Assembly (NCBI GenBank): GCA_046704245.1
Contig: JBJKSD010000005.1
Location: forward strand, 1 to 25,548
Origin: UBA660 sp046704245
GTDB lineage: Bacteria; Bacillota_I; Bacilli_A; RF39; UBA660
Length of the DNA stretch: 25,548 nt
Direction: 5' to 3'
Notes under the pieces: model-generated
What the model was told of the DNA's origin: nothing
The model's input: the letters and a program-made list of their open reading frames with translations, nothing else
Databases searched by the model: none
In this document: piece after piece, positions 1 to 7,066 of the stretch
How the letters are laid out: each line of letters opens with the position of its first letter
How positions within the stretch are numbered: position 1 is the first letter of the stretch
Translations under genes and position numbers: made by a program

Positions 1-79
1 ACATCGAAGCTAATAAAAGCCCCGTAATTAAAATTAACATATATAGAATTGATGAAATAGCAAAACCCTTATTATTCAT
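1..79 (-). CDS. Prepilin-like membrane protein, N-terminal part only (cut by window edge)
   Basis: The reading frame begins at an ATG at 79-77, preceded by AGGTGA four bases upstream, and stays open for 26 codons to the window edge. The visible protein starts MNNKGFAISSILYML and continues as one hydrophobic helix. A short basic head, then Gly-Phe, then about 20 hydrophobic residues is the class III (type IV prepilin) signal layout, with predicted cleavage after G5. The usual Glu at mature position 5 is absent (Ser here), which is seen in some minor pilins. Only this start is visible, so the product could instead be an ordinary single-pass membrane protein. Further pilin genes lie at 6229-8902 and 17083-17934. 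Confidence 0.5.
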   Translation of the reverse strand, partial: MNNKGFAISSILYMLILITGLLLASM

Positions 80-157
80 ATGTCACCTACTAGTATCTTA
101 ATCTAATTAAATTATACAGTATGTATAGTATTTATTCAAACATAAATTAATATTAAT

Positions 158-184
158 AAAAAAGACATTATCTATGTCTTTTTT
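158..184 (-). terminator. Rho-independent terminator after ylbE
   Basis: A perfect 11-bp inverted repeat, AAAAAAGACAT and ATGTCTTTTTT, encloses a 5-base loop and gives a U-tract on either strand. It lies 25 bp past the ylbE stop and could also serve a plus-strand transcript. Its AAGACAT stem recurs in the terminators at 15129 and 20614. Confidence 0.8.
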
Positions 185-209
185 ATTATATATCTTTTTA
201 TACTTATTA

Positions 210-431
210 TTATTTTAACATACTAATAAAACTCTGAACTAAACGTATTTTATCTAAAACATCATTTAATTTATCAGCTGGTGTTAGTTTATATTTTTGT
301 TTCATATCACTAACAAAAGTATTAAAAGCTTCGGGATTGCGATTTAAAATTTTATACCAATGAGAATTTTCTCTTAAATATCGTTGATAATCAGGATTAG
401 CTCTAATTTTAAATTGAATGCTTAGATGCAT
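210..431 (-). CDS. ylbE: YlbE-like protein
   Basis: This 73-residue protein matches the small YlbE-like family of sporulating Bacillota in length and pattern: an N-terminal R-x-N-P-x-x-x-x-Y-L-R segment, then HWYKILNRNP (residues 24-33), then a helical C-terminus. B. subtilis YlbE is about 79 residues with a similar PIWYRRLSRNP block. The function is unknown. The gene follows ylbD with a one-base overlap (TAATG), so the two are probably translationally coupled, as in Bacillus where ylbD and ylbE are neighbours. No membrane segment or signal peptide is visible. The family call comes from recalled motif similarity, not a search. Confidence 0.75.
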   Translation of the reverse strand: MHLSIQFKIRANPDYQRYLRENSHWYKILNRNPEAFNTFVSDMKQKYKLTPADKLNDVLDKIRLVQSFISMLK

Positions 432-784
432 TAATCTTCAAAGCGCCTGTTGATAGGCCTTGGTGTATAGGTGTCATTAGTTGCGGTATTATCATCAGTA
501 AAAAAATCTTGAGCTAAAGCTATGGCTTTCTGCAATCCATTTAAACCTCTAACAACTGTATCAACATTGACATTCTTTAATCGATCAACTATATCTTTTA
601 AACCTTGTTCCTGTCCAATATCAGCTGATCTAGAACTATTATATTGATCCCATACTGTATTATTCTCACCATATAAATCCCATACTTCATATAATTTCTG
701 CCACGTTGTATCGCCTTTTTTAACATATGAGATTAATTGCGGTTTTTGTCTTACAAATTCTTTAAATTGATCTATTTTTGACAT
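431..784 (-). CDS. ylbD: YlbD-like putative spore coat protein
   Basis: The product is about 117 residues and begins MSKIDQFKEFVRQKP, followed by KKGDTTWQKLYEVWDLYGE (residues about 22-40). This is the typical start of YlbD-like coat proteins (SKVDQFK-x-FVKKHP ... TWQELYEEWYLLGE). The C-terminal half is predicted helical and ends in a polar, unstructured tail. I chose the ATG at 784 because GGGTGG lies just upstream; the ATG four codons earlier (796) has no ribosome binding site. The stretch before it contains TTGACA (826-831, minus strand) right after the parC stop, and CATATATT, which resembles a SigE-type -10. A mother-cell promoter is therefore possible but weakly supported. Forms a pair with ylbE. 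Confidence 0.75.
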   Translation of the reverse strand: MSKIDQFKEFVRQKPQLISYVKKGDTTWQKLYEVWDLYGENNTVWDQYNSSRSADIGQEQGLKDIVDRLKNVNVDTVVRGLNGLQKAIALAQDFFTDDNTATNDTYTPRPINRRFED

Positions 785-834
785 ATTACCACCCATTAAA
801 ATATATGCAAGAAATGGGCGTTTTGTGTCAAAAA

Positions 835-2907
835 TTACATTTTAAAATCATCTAAGAAGTCATCAATAGTCATTATTCGATCATCTATTTCTTTTAAAGA
901 CACTTTTACTTCAACGGTTTCCTCAATAATATTATCTTCGTTTATATCTAAATCATCTTTCTTAATTAAATCAATAATATTAAAGATATCATCTATTTTA
1001 TCTTTCATAATTAAAGATCCAGCACTATAGCGATCAGCTATAGGTAGTTCCGTTAGTTTAATAGTTTTAATTTTATCGCCACATTTTAAGCCTACCATAT
1101 TTTTACTATCAATAATTAATACTTTTAATAATTGATGAGGGTTAGTTTTTATTTCTCTAATTAACAATAGACCTCTTCTAGCACGATTACCTTTTTCAAA
1201 TTCAGTTAATTTAACTCTCTTACCAGTGCTTTTATCAGTAAAGATAGAAATATATTCTTCTAATTTACTATTAAAAGTTAAACCACTAATAACTTTATCA
1301 TCTTTTAGATTAATTGATTTTACTCCTAAAGCTTTAGTACCAACAATAGGTGCTTCATTAATATCAAACCATAAGCCATAACCTTTTTGAGTAGCAATAA
1401 AGACATCAGGATTTTGATTATAGTCGATACTTATTACTTTATCATTACCTTTTAATTTCATAGCTGTTAATGGTTTAGAATACCTTTGAACTTCAAAATC
1501 AGCTAGTGTAGTACGTTTAATCATACCATTTTGAGTAAATAAAGTAATATTAATATCATCTTTAAAATTATATACAGGTACACACCCAATAATATTTTCA
1601 TCAGCACTAATATTAATTAGATTACTAATATGTTTACCTATTTCTTTCCATTTAGTATCAAATATTTCATGAATAGGTACATATAGATAATTACCTAAAT
1701 CAGTAAATAAGAGAATAGTATCAGTAGTAACCATTTCATATTGACCGATGACATAATCACCATCTTTAAGGGCCGTTTCTTCATCTGGTGATAGAGCATA
1801 AGATTTTAATGATACTCTTTTTACATACCCTTCATTAGTTACGATCACGATAACATTTTCTTTAGGTATTATTTCAGTAGTATCGATCTTTATTTCAGTT
1901 ATCTCTTCTTTTATTTCAGTTAATCTTGGTATATCATATTCTTTCTTAATCTTCTTTAATTCTTCTTTTATAACACTCTTTAATTTATTTTCATCATCTA
2001 ATATTTCAGTTAAACCAACAATAATAATATTTAAATTATTTAATTCTTCTTGTAACAATGTAATATCAGTATTAGTTAGTTTATATAACTGCAACATGAC
2101 AATAGCTTCAGCTTGTAATTCCGTAAATAAGAATTTAGCTATCAAATTATCTTTAGCATCATTTTTATTCTTGCTAGCTCTAATAGTTATAATAATATCA
2201 TCTAAAATTGATATGGCTTTAATTAAGCCTTCGACGATATGAAGCCTTGCTTTAGCGTGCTCTAAATCAAATTCAGTACGCTTAGTAATAACTTCTTTTT
2301 GATGGCTAATATAAGCATCCAAAATATCTAATAAACCTAATAATTTAGGTCTTCTATTGACAATAGCTACCATATTAAAACTATATGATATCTGTAAATC
2401 AGTATTTTTAAGTAAATAATTTAAAATTAATTCATGATTAGCATCTTTCTTTAAATCAACAGTAATTCTAAGACCTTCTCGATCACTTTCATCTCTTACT
2501 TCAACAATACCATCGATCTTCTTATCCATTCTTATTTCATCTATTTTTTTAACTAAACTTGCTTTATTTACTTCATATGGTATTTCGGTAATAACTAATT
2601 GATCTTTACCTTTAGTCTTTTCAAAACTAGTTTTCGATTTTAAAACAATCTTACCTTTTCCTGTTTTATAGGCTTGTTTTATTTCATCGATACCTTCAAC
2701 AATACCACCAGTTGGAAAGTCTGGTCCATTAACATATTTCATCATTGTATCTAAAGTACAAGTAGGACTATCGATCCTCTTAATAGTAGCTAATATTATT
2801 TCTCCTAGATTGTGAGGTGGAATATTAGTAGCATAACCAGCACTAATACCACTACTACCATTAACTAAAAGATTAGGGAATCTACTTGGTAATACTGTAG
2901 GTTCCAT
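835..2907 (-). CDS. parC: DNA topoisomerase IV subunit A, C-terminal part of an interrupted parC
   Basis: This open stretch of 690 codons from the first ATG (2907) carries the rest of ParC after an in-frame TAA at 2967-2965. It holds the remainder of the breakage-reunion domain (LPSRFPNLLVNG, the GI-S-A-G-Y-A-T-N-IPPHN block, the tower and coiled coil) and a C-terminal beta-pinwheel without a GyrA box, as expected for ParC rather than GyrA. The frame is the same as in the upstream fragment, and the 19 codons between TAA and this ATG still read as ParC (LKDIDK...FAPNFDD). No convincing ribosome binding site precedes 2907, so reinitiation here would be weak. ParC relaxes and decatenates DNA together with ParE. 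The fragment lacks the catalytic Tyr122, which is in the upstream piece. Apart from the one stop the sequence looks intact. Confidence 0.85.
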   Translation of the reverse strand: MEPTVLPSRFPNLLVNGSSGISAGYATNIPPHNLGEIILATIKRIDSPTCTLDTMMKYVNGPDFPTGGIVEGIDEIKQAYKTGKGKIVLKSKTSFEKTKGKDQLVITEIPYEVNKASLVKKIDEIRMDKKIDGIVEVRDESDREGLRITVDLKKDANHELILNYLLKNTDLQISYSFNMVAIVNRRPKLLGLLDILDAYISHQKEVITKRTEFDLEHAKARLHIVEGLIKAISILDDIIITIRASKNKNDAKDNLIAKFLFTELQAEAIVMLQLYKLTNTDITLLQEELNNLNIIIVGLTEILDDENKLKSVIKEELKKIKKEYDIPRLTEIKEEITEIKIDTTEIIPKENVIVIVTNEGYVKRVSLKSYALSPDEETALKDGDYVIGQYEMVTTDTILLFTDLGNYLYVPIHEIFDTKWKEIGKHISNLINISADENIIGCVPVYNFKDDINITLFTQNGMIKRTTLADFEVQRYSKPLTAMKLKGNDKVISIDYNQNPDVFIATQKGYGLWFDINEAPIVGTKALGVKSINLKDDKVISGLTFNSKLEEYISIFTDKSTGKRVKLTEFEKGNRARRGLLLIREIKTNPHQLLKVLIIDSKNMVGLKCGDKIKTIKLTELPIADRYSAGSLIMKDKIDDIFNIIDLIKKDDLDINEDNIIEETVEVKVSLKEIDDRIMTIDDFLDDFKM

Positions 2908-2964
2908 CGCTGTATCATCAAAGTTAGGAGCAAAGATAACAGTGGCTTTATCAATATCTTTTAA

Positions 2965-3366
2965 TTATTCATTACTTATTTTAGATAATCTAGCTTCTGT
3001 ATAACGCATCGCAGCAGCATTATCACCATCGATACTACCATTATTACCATGCATCTCAATATATGGGTTTTTTTGTTTCCACCTTTGGCTCATTCTAACC
3101 ATAGCTTCATAGACACTGACATCACCATGAGGATGGTAATTACCTATAACCGTACCAACTGTTTTAACACTCTTACGATATGGTTTATCATAGGTATTCT
3201 TTTCTTTATACATAGCATAAAGAATACGTCTTTGAACTGGTTTTAAACCATCTCTAACATCTGGTATCGCACGATCTTGAATAATATATTTAGAATAGCG
3301 ACCAAAACGTTCACCCATTATTTCTTCAAAAGCATAATCATATATTTTTTTTAATACATCTTTCAT
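2965..3366 (-). CDS. parC: DNA topoisomerase IV subunit A, N-terminal part of an interrupted parC
   Basis: The 133 codons start with MKDVLKKIYDYAFEEI, AGGTGAT lies just upstream of the ATG, and the gene follows parE after 17 bases. The fragment contains the winged-helix part of the breakage-reunion domain: DGLKPVQRRILYAM, GNYHPHGDVSVYEAMVRM and AAMRYTEARL with the catalytic Tyr122. It ends SNE followed by TAA. E. coli GyrA has a conserved Leu (L134) at exactly this column, so the simplest reading is a single TTA-to-TAA change. The frame continues with normal ParC sequence for another 709 codons. The quinolone-determining Ser83 column is Val (GTC), while the second position is Glu87. If the stop is real, the fragment cannot form the DNA gate alone. 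Alternatives are a sequencing or consensus error, strain mixture, or stop suppression. Confidence 0.85.
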   Translation of the reverse strand: MKDVLKKIYDYAFEEIMGERFGRYSKYIIQDRAIPDVRDGLKPVQRRILYAMYKEKNTYDKPYRKSVKTVGTVIGNYHPHGDVSVYEAMVRMSQRWKQKNPYIEMHGNNGSIDGDNAAAMRYTEARLSKISNE

Positions 3367-3383
3367 TCAATCACCTTATCCTG

Positions 3384-5294
3384 TTATTTAATAGTGTAAT
3401 TATCTTCCATTGAAAATTCAACATTTTCTTCTATCCAATTCTTCCTTGGTTCAACTTTATCACCCATTAAGACACTAACCCTTTTTTCAGCTAAAGCGGC
3501 ATCCGTAATATTAACTCTAATTAAAGTTCTACTATCGGGATTCATAGTTGTTTCCCATAATTGTTCAGAATTCATTTCTCCTAGACCTTTATATCGTTGA
3601 ATAGTATATCCACTTTTACCATTAGTTATTTCTTTTAATTCTTCATTAGTCCAAGCATAATGTTGCTCATTTTTAGGTAATGTAATTTTATATAGAGGGG
3701 GCATCGCAATATATAACTTACCATGTTCGATTAATGGTCTCATATAACGATAGAAGAAAGTAAGTAATAAGACTTGAATATGAGCTCCATCATCATCAGC
3801 ATCAGTCATAATAATAACTTTATTATAGTGACAATCGTCAATATCAAAATCACTACCAAAACCCGCTCCAATAGTATGAATAATAGTAGTTATTTCTTCA
3901 TTTTTCAGTATTTCATCTAATTTTATTTTCTCAGTATTAATAACTTTACCACGGAGCGGTAGAATAGCTTGAAACTTGCGATCACGGCCTTGTTTAGCTG
4001 ATCCTCCAGCTGAATCACCTTCAACTAGGAATAATTCAATGGTATTCTTATCTTTTAATTGCGCAGGGGTTAATTTACCACTTAATAAACTTTCTTTAGC
4101 ATTCTTATTTTTACCTTTTCTTATTTCTTCTCTAGCTTTTCTAGAAGCTTCTCTAGCTTCTCTACTTTTTAAAACTTTATTGATAATATTAGTAGCTACT
4201 TCCTTATTTTCTTGTAAAAAGAAGTATAGTTTTTCAGCGACAAAGTTTTCAACAACTGTTCTAGCAATCGGAGTACCTAATTTAGTTTTAGTTTGTCCTT
4301 CAAATTGAAGAATATTTTCTGGGATCTGTAAACTAATAATAGCGGTTAGTCCTTCTCTAACATCACTACCTTCAAAATTCTTATCTTTAGCTTTTAAGAA
4401 ATCATTTTCTTTAGCATATTCATTAAATACTTTAGTTAAAGCACTTTTAAAACCTATCTCATGAGTACCACCATCGATAGTTTTAACACTGTTAACAAAA
4501 GAAATAATATTTTCGGCATATTCATCAGTATATTGGAATGCTATATCGACTTGAATATCATCTTTATTACCATTAAATTTAACAACTTTATGTAATTTAT
4601 TTTTATTTTCATTAATATATTCCACAAAAGCTTCTAAGCCATTATTATAATGAAATACTTCTTTCTTTTGATCTTCTTCATCAATTACTTCAACTGTTAA
4701 ATCTTTTAATAAGAAAGCTGATTCTTGCATTCTTTCACAGATAGTTGTATAGCTAAACATAGTTGATGAAAAAATAGCATCGTCGGGCAAAAATCGAACT
4801 GTTGTACCAGTCTTATTAGTAGTACCTATCTTTTTTAAAGGAATAACTTTTTTACCGCCATTTTCAAAACGAATAAAATATTCGCCACCATCTCTTCTGA
4901 TTGTTACTTCCATCCATTTACTTAAAGCATTGACAACTGATGCTCCAACACCATGTAGACCACCAGATATTTTATATCCACCATCTGAAAATTTTCCTCC
5001 AGCATGTAAAATAGTATATATTACTTCTGGGGTACTTTTACCGCTTTCGTGCATTCCTACTGGAAGTCCTCTACCGGAATCTATAACACTAACACTACTA
5101 TCTTCATGTAAGATAATCTTAATATAATCACCATAACCATTTATTACTTCGTCCATGGCATTATCAACAATTTCCCATACTAATTGATGAAGACCTCTTT
5201 TATCTGTAGAACCGATATACATACCAGGTCTTTTTCTTACAGCTTCTAGACCTTCTAGTATTTTAATCGATTTTTCATCATATTTTTGTGTCAT
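3384..5294 (-). CDS. parE: DNA topoisomerase IV subunit B
   Basis: The 636-residue protein is the ATPase subunit that drives strand passage by ParC. The GHKL ATPase is at the N-terminus, with E41 and N45 in WEIVDNAMDE, the DSGRGLP loop (72-78) and GGLHGVGASVVNALS (111-125). A transducer with QTKTKLG (335-341) follows, then the TOPRIM domain with VEGDSAGGSAKQGRDRK (424-440), E425 and the Mg-binding TDADDDGAH (497-505). GRDRKFQAILPLRGKVINTEK is the ParE-type form of this block and separates it from GyrB. Length is normal. The ATG is preceded by AGGAAGGAAGAT. parE stands first and parC second, the usual order in Bacillota, so the intact parE sits upstream of a broken partner. Confidence 0.96.
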   Translation of the reverse strand: MTQKYDEKSIKILEGLEAVRKRPGMYIGSTDKRGLHQLVWEIVDNAMDEVINGYGDYIKIILHEDSSVSVIDSGRGLPVGMHESGKSTPEVIYTILHAGGKFSDGGYKISGGLHGVGASVVNALSKWMEVTIRRDGGEYFIRFENGGKKVIPLKKIGTTNKTGTTVRFLPDDAIFSSTMFSYTTICERMQESAFLLKDLTVEVIDEEDQKKEVFHYNNGLEAFVEYINENKNKLHKVVKFNGNKDDIQVDIAFQYTDEYAENIISFVNSVKTIDGGTHEIGFKSALTKVFNEYAKENDFLKAKDKNFEGSDVREGLTAIISLQIPENILQFEGQTKTKLGTPIARTVVENFVAEKLYFFLQENKEVATNIINKVLKSREAREASRKAREEIRKGKNKNAKESLLSGKLTPAQLKDKNTIELFLVEGDSAGGSAKQGRDRKFQAILPLRGKVINTEKIKLDEILKNEEITTIIHTIGAGFGSDFDIDDCHYNKVIIMTDADDDGAHIQVLLLTFFYRYMRPLIEHGKLYIAMPPLYKITLPKNEQHYAWTNEELKEITNGKSGYTIQRYKGLGEMNSEQLWETTMNPDSRTLIRVNITDAALAEKRVSVLMGDKVEPRKNWIEENVEFSMEDNYTIK

Positions 5295-5322
5295 ATTGAT
5301 CTTCCTTCCTAACTCTAAAAGT

Positions 5323-5331
5323 ATTATATCA
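5323..5331 (-). promoter_or_regulatory. Extended -10 promoter of parE
   Basis: The minus strand reads TGATATAAT, a perfect extended -10 element, 28 bases before the parE ATG. No good -35 hexamer is present, which fits an extended -10 promoter. It lies just after the yneF terminator, so the parE-parC unit begins here. Confidence 0.6.
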
Positions 5332-5346
5332 TATCCATTTAAAAGA

Positions 5347-5368
5347 AAAAACGAGTAAACTCGTTTTT
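5347..5368 (-). terminator. Terminator overlapping the yneF stop codon
   Basis: AAAAACGAG and CTCGTTTTT form a 9-bp stem around the loop TAAA (minus strand TTTA). The hairpin starts inside the yneF stop and ends in a U-tract. It separates the sirA-yneF unit from parE. Confidence 0.75.
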
Positions 5369-5576
5369 ACATATATTTACTCATTGATTTCATTATCTGA
5401 TTAACCTGTTTTTGTGAAGGGGTTCTACCCATCTGAGTCATCATTGCTCTTATCATCTGTTCATTAATTGGGGGATTACTCTTTAAATATTTCATCATAT
5501 ATTTACGAGCTATTAGAAAACCTGCTATAGCACCAATAATAACACCCAATAATATTTGTAATATATCCATCCACAT
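5367..5576 (-). CDS. yneF: YneF family (UPF0154) small membrane protein
   Basis: This 69-residue protein has one N-terminal membrane helix (LLGVIIGAIAGFLIARKYM, about residues 9-27) followed by a cytoplasmic tail with NPPINEQMIRAMMTQMGRTP and SQKQVNQIMKSM. That is the whole architecture and signature of UPF0154/YneF. The function is unknown. It has a good Shine-Dalgarno (AGGAGG, 8 bases before ATG). It follows the sirA-like gene with 42 bp and no terminator between them, and B. subtilis has the same neighbours (tkt, yneE/sirA, yneF). Confidence 0.9.
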   Translation of the reverse strand: MWMDILQILLGVIIGAIAGFLIARKYMMKYLKSNPPINEQMIRAMMTQMGRTPSQKQVNQIMKSMSKYM

Positions 5577-5618
5577 TTTATTTTCCTCCTACCTATTATT
5601 GTACTAAAAAATGGTATC

Positions 5619-6050
5619 TTAAACAAGTACTTGTTTAATACATTCATCTAACCAAAAATAATCATGGTTATTAAAATCACAGATAAATAAATTATATTTA
5701 GTACGATATAAAGTATTAAAAAAAATAGAATAATTCTTATTAGTACTCATTTTAATATAAGTATTATAGATCGTTAATTTAGTTAGTTCACCAGTATATT
5801 TATTATCAATAATATGAATATTTTGATAATTATTATATGATATCTCTTTACCATGTCTATTATAAATATATTCATTTATAATCCTTTTATTAAATGAATA
5901 TCTTAACTGACTATAGATATTTAAACCTATACCATAATTATTATTATTCATCTTATAAATGTGATAGAAATTACGATATAATAAACTGGGTTTATCACGA
6001 TAAAGTAATAAAAAAGCATCATCAATAAAAAAAATATAGTATGTCCTCAT
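5619..6050 (-). CDS. sirA: SirA-like (YneE) sporulation inhibitor of replication
   Basis: The 143-residue protein is Tyr- and Asn-rich and basic, with no membrane segment. I assign it to SirA from three points. It begins MRTYYIFFIDDAF and continues to LYRNF, in the same arrangement as the start of B. subtilis SirA (Y-Y-x-x-x-I-x-x-x-F). It ends with FICDFNNHDYFWLDE, which parallels the SirA ending (A-M-D-F-N-S-x-x-Y-x-W-L). It also lies next to yneF and near tkt, as sirA does in Bacillus. In B. subtilis SirA binds DnaA domain I and blocks re-initiation in cells entering sporulation. The ATG at 6050 has GGTGAT upstream; a longer frame starting at a TTG (6098) would use the T of a TTGACA promoter element and is unlikely. 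The middle of the protein is strongly diverged. Confidence 0.65.
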   Translation of the reverse strand: MRTYYIFFIDDAFLLLYRDKPSLLYRNFYHIYKMNNNNYGIGLNIYSQLRYSFNKRIINEYIYNRHGKEISYNNYQNIHIIDNKYTGELTKLTIYNTYIKMSTNKNYSIFFNTLYRTKYNLFICDFNNHDYFWLDECIKQVLV

Positions 6051-6099
6051 AATATCACCAGTACTATAATAATTAATATTGATGATATTATTTGTCAAA

Positions 6100-6125
6100 A
6101 AAACATAATTTTAAAATTATGTTTT
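6100..6125 (-). terminator. Terminator of the pilin cassette (26-bp perfect palindrome)
   Basis: AAAACATAATTTT is followed directly by its exact reverse complement. On the minus strand the hairpin is followed by TTT and then TTGACA, which could be the -35 of the sirA promoter. It ends the transcript of the pilin cassette (8902 to 6229). Confidence 0.65.
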
Positions 6126-6153
6126 AATATTGGCGATCATATATAATTTTTTT

Positions 6154-6222
6154 CTAACTATTATCAAAATAACCTGTTACAGTTTCTCCCGCTGTTACTA
6201 GTATAGATACATTGCCACTAAA
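6154..6222 (-). pseudogene. In-frame tail behind the pilin stop codons, probable C-terminal remnant
   Basis: After the pilin gene ends with three TAA codons in a row (6231-6223), the same frame stays open for 22 codons and then ends at TAG (6156-6154). The peptide reads FSGNVSILVTAGETVTGYFD and then N, S. It alternates like a beta strand and would suit the C-terminus of a pilin head. There is no start codon or ribosome binding site for separate translation. It could be a lost C-terminus or chance. Confidence 0.3.
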
Positions 6223-6228
6223 TTATTA

Positions 6229-6603
6229 TTAGGGGTAAGTAACATCATATTCAATAGTAAATTGATTATTAGCTGTTCTAGTAATTTTAATTAGGGTAGA
6301 TAAAGATACTTCACTATTATCAGAAGGATTAATAATAGGGGTTTCTAAAAGACCAGCATTAACTATATCTTGTAATGTAATATAGGCAATACCACCTACT
6401 TCTTCTAACCCTTCAATATCTTTTTTATTATTTTCAGCATAAATTTTAGCTGCTTCTGTCATCTGTTCAACAAATAACGTTTCATTTTTATCTTTTACTT
6501 GATTATAGGTAGCTAATAAATTAGGTACTACAGCTAATATCATTAAACCTAATATAACAGCTACAGCTAATAATTCAATTAAGGTAAATCCCTTTTTATT
6601 CAT
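6229..6603 (-). CDS. Type IV-like prepilin, short form
   Basis: The 124-residue protein starts MNKKGFTLIELLAVAVILGL. This is a textbook prepilin signal: cleavage between G5 and F6, Glu at mature position 5, then a hydrophobic helix. The helix continues as a polar amphipathic segment (about residues 30-60), then GLLETPIINP and a short beta-rich C-terminus. A prepilin peptidase would cleave and N-methylate it before assembly into a pilus or pseudopilus. The ATG at 6603 has AAGGAGAGG six bases upstream; the longer TTG-started frame would read through this site and is rejected. It lacks the two cysteines found in the pilins at 7067 and 17083. It is the last gene of a three-gene cassette, and it has an open in-frame tail behind its stop. 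Confidence 0.85.
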   Translation of the reverse strand: MNKKGFTLIELLAVAVILGLMILAVVPNLLATYNQVKDKNETLFVEQMTEAAKIYAENNKKDIEGLEEVGGIAYITLQDIVNAGLLETPIINPSDNSEVSLSTLIKITRTANNQFTIEYDVTYP

Positions 6604-6631
6604 ATATACCTCTCCTTTAGAAAGAAAGAGA

Positions 6632-6650
6632 CCCAAATATATATTTTGGG
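6632..6650 (-). other. Intercistronic hairpin between the lipid-anchored-type Ig protein gene and the short pilin gene
   Basis: CCCAAA and TTTGGG flank a 7-base AT loop between the stop of the 130-residue gene and the ribosome binding site of the short pilin. The U-tract behind it is poor (TCTCTTTC). It may act as an attenuator or an RNA-stability element rather than a full terminator. Confidence 0.35.
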
Positions 6651-6658
6651 CTTTTCAT

Positions 6659-7051
6659 TTATTTAACAATAGTAAACTTTAATTCTTTTGTTTTACTTAA
6701 ATCTCCATCATAGATACTAACTAATGATTTCTTTTCATTAGCCGCTATCTTATCTCCTATATAGCCCGGTATTATCATTATGGTATTTCCTTCTTTATCT
6801 AGATATCTAATAGTAATATTTTTTAGGGCTATGTCTTTCTTACCATTATTTGTTACTTTAGCCACTAATCTACTTTCTTTATTTTTATAAGTTAATGTTA
6901 AATCAGTTATTTGTAATGCACCTATTTGTTTATTCCATTTAATAGTTTCTTCTTTTTTAGTATTTTCAGGTTCTTTTATTAACATTGGAATTACTATTAA
7001 CATTATGGCTATAATTATTAATACTATTCTTATTTCATTTTTATATTTCAT
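6659..7051 (-). CDS. Membrane-anchored Ig-like (FxLYD-like) protein in the pilin cassette
   Basis: The product has 130 residues. One N-terminal membrane helix (about 8-26, rich in Ile/Val/Leu) is followed by a charged linker (PENTKKEETIKWN) and an extracytoplasmic beta-sandwich. The pattern LQITDLTLTYKNKESRLVAKVTN, then NITIRYLDKEGNTI, a glycine turn (PGYIGDKI) and KSLVSIYDGDLS resembles FxLYD-type domains that decorate surface proteins of Bacillota. There is no cysteine lipobox. It has a good ribosome binding site (AAAGGGAG) 15 bases after the stop of the large pilin gene, so it is co-transcribed. It could be an accessory or assembly partner of the pilus; the role is inference. Confidence 0.6.
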   Translation of the reverse strand: MKYKNEIRIVLIIIAIMLIVIPMLIKEPENTKKEETIKWNKQIGALQITDLTLTYKNKESRLVAKVTNNGKKDIALKNITIRYLDKEGNTIMIIPGYIGDKIAANEKKSLVSIYDGDLSKTKELKFTIVK

Positions 7052-7066
7052 ACTTACACTCCCTTT

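Noticed and set aside
835..3366. TAA reassigned as a sense codon, explaining the parC stop
   Set aside because: TAA ends most other genes of the window at the expected family length, including three in a row after the short pilin, so general reassignment is not possible.
3976..4308. Plus-strand open frame of 110 codons inside parE
   Set aside because: It lies opposite a fully conserved gene, has no Shine-Dalgarno, and its composition is what the complement of parE gives.
6051..6098. Longer sirA product starting at TTG 6098
   Set aside because: The TTG is part of a TTGACA element, no ribosome binding site precedes it, and the family start aligns with the ATG at 6050 behind GGTGAT.
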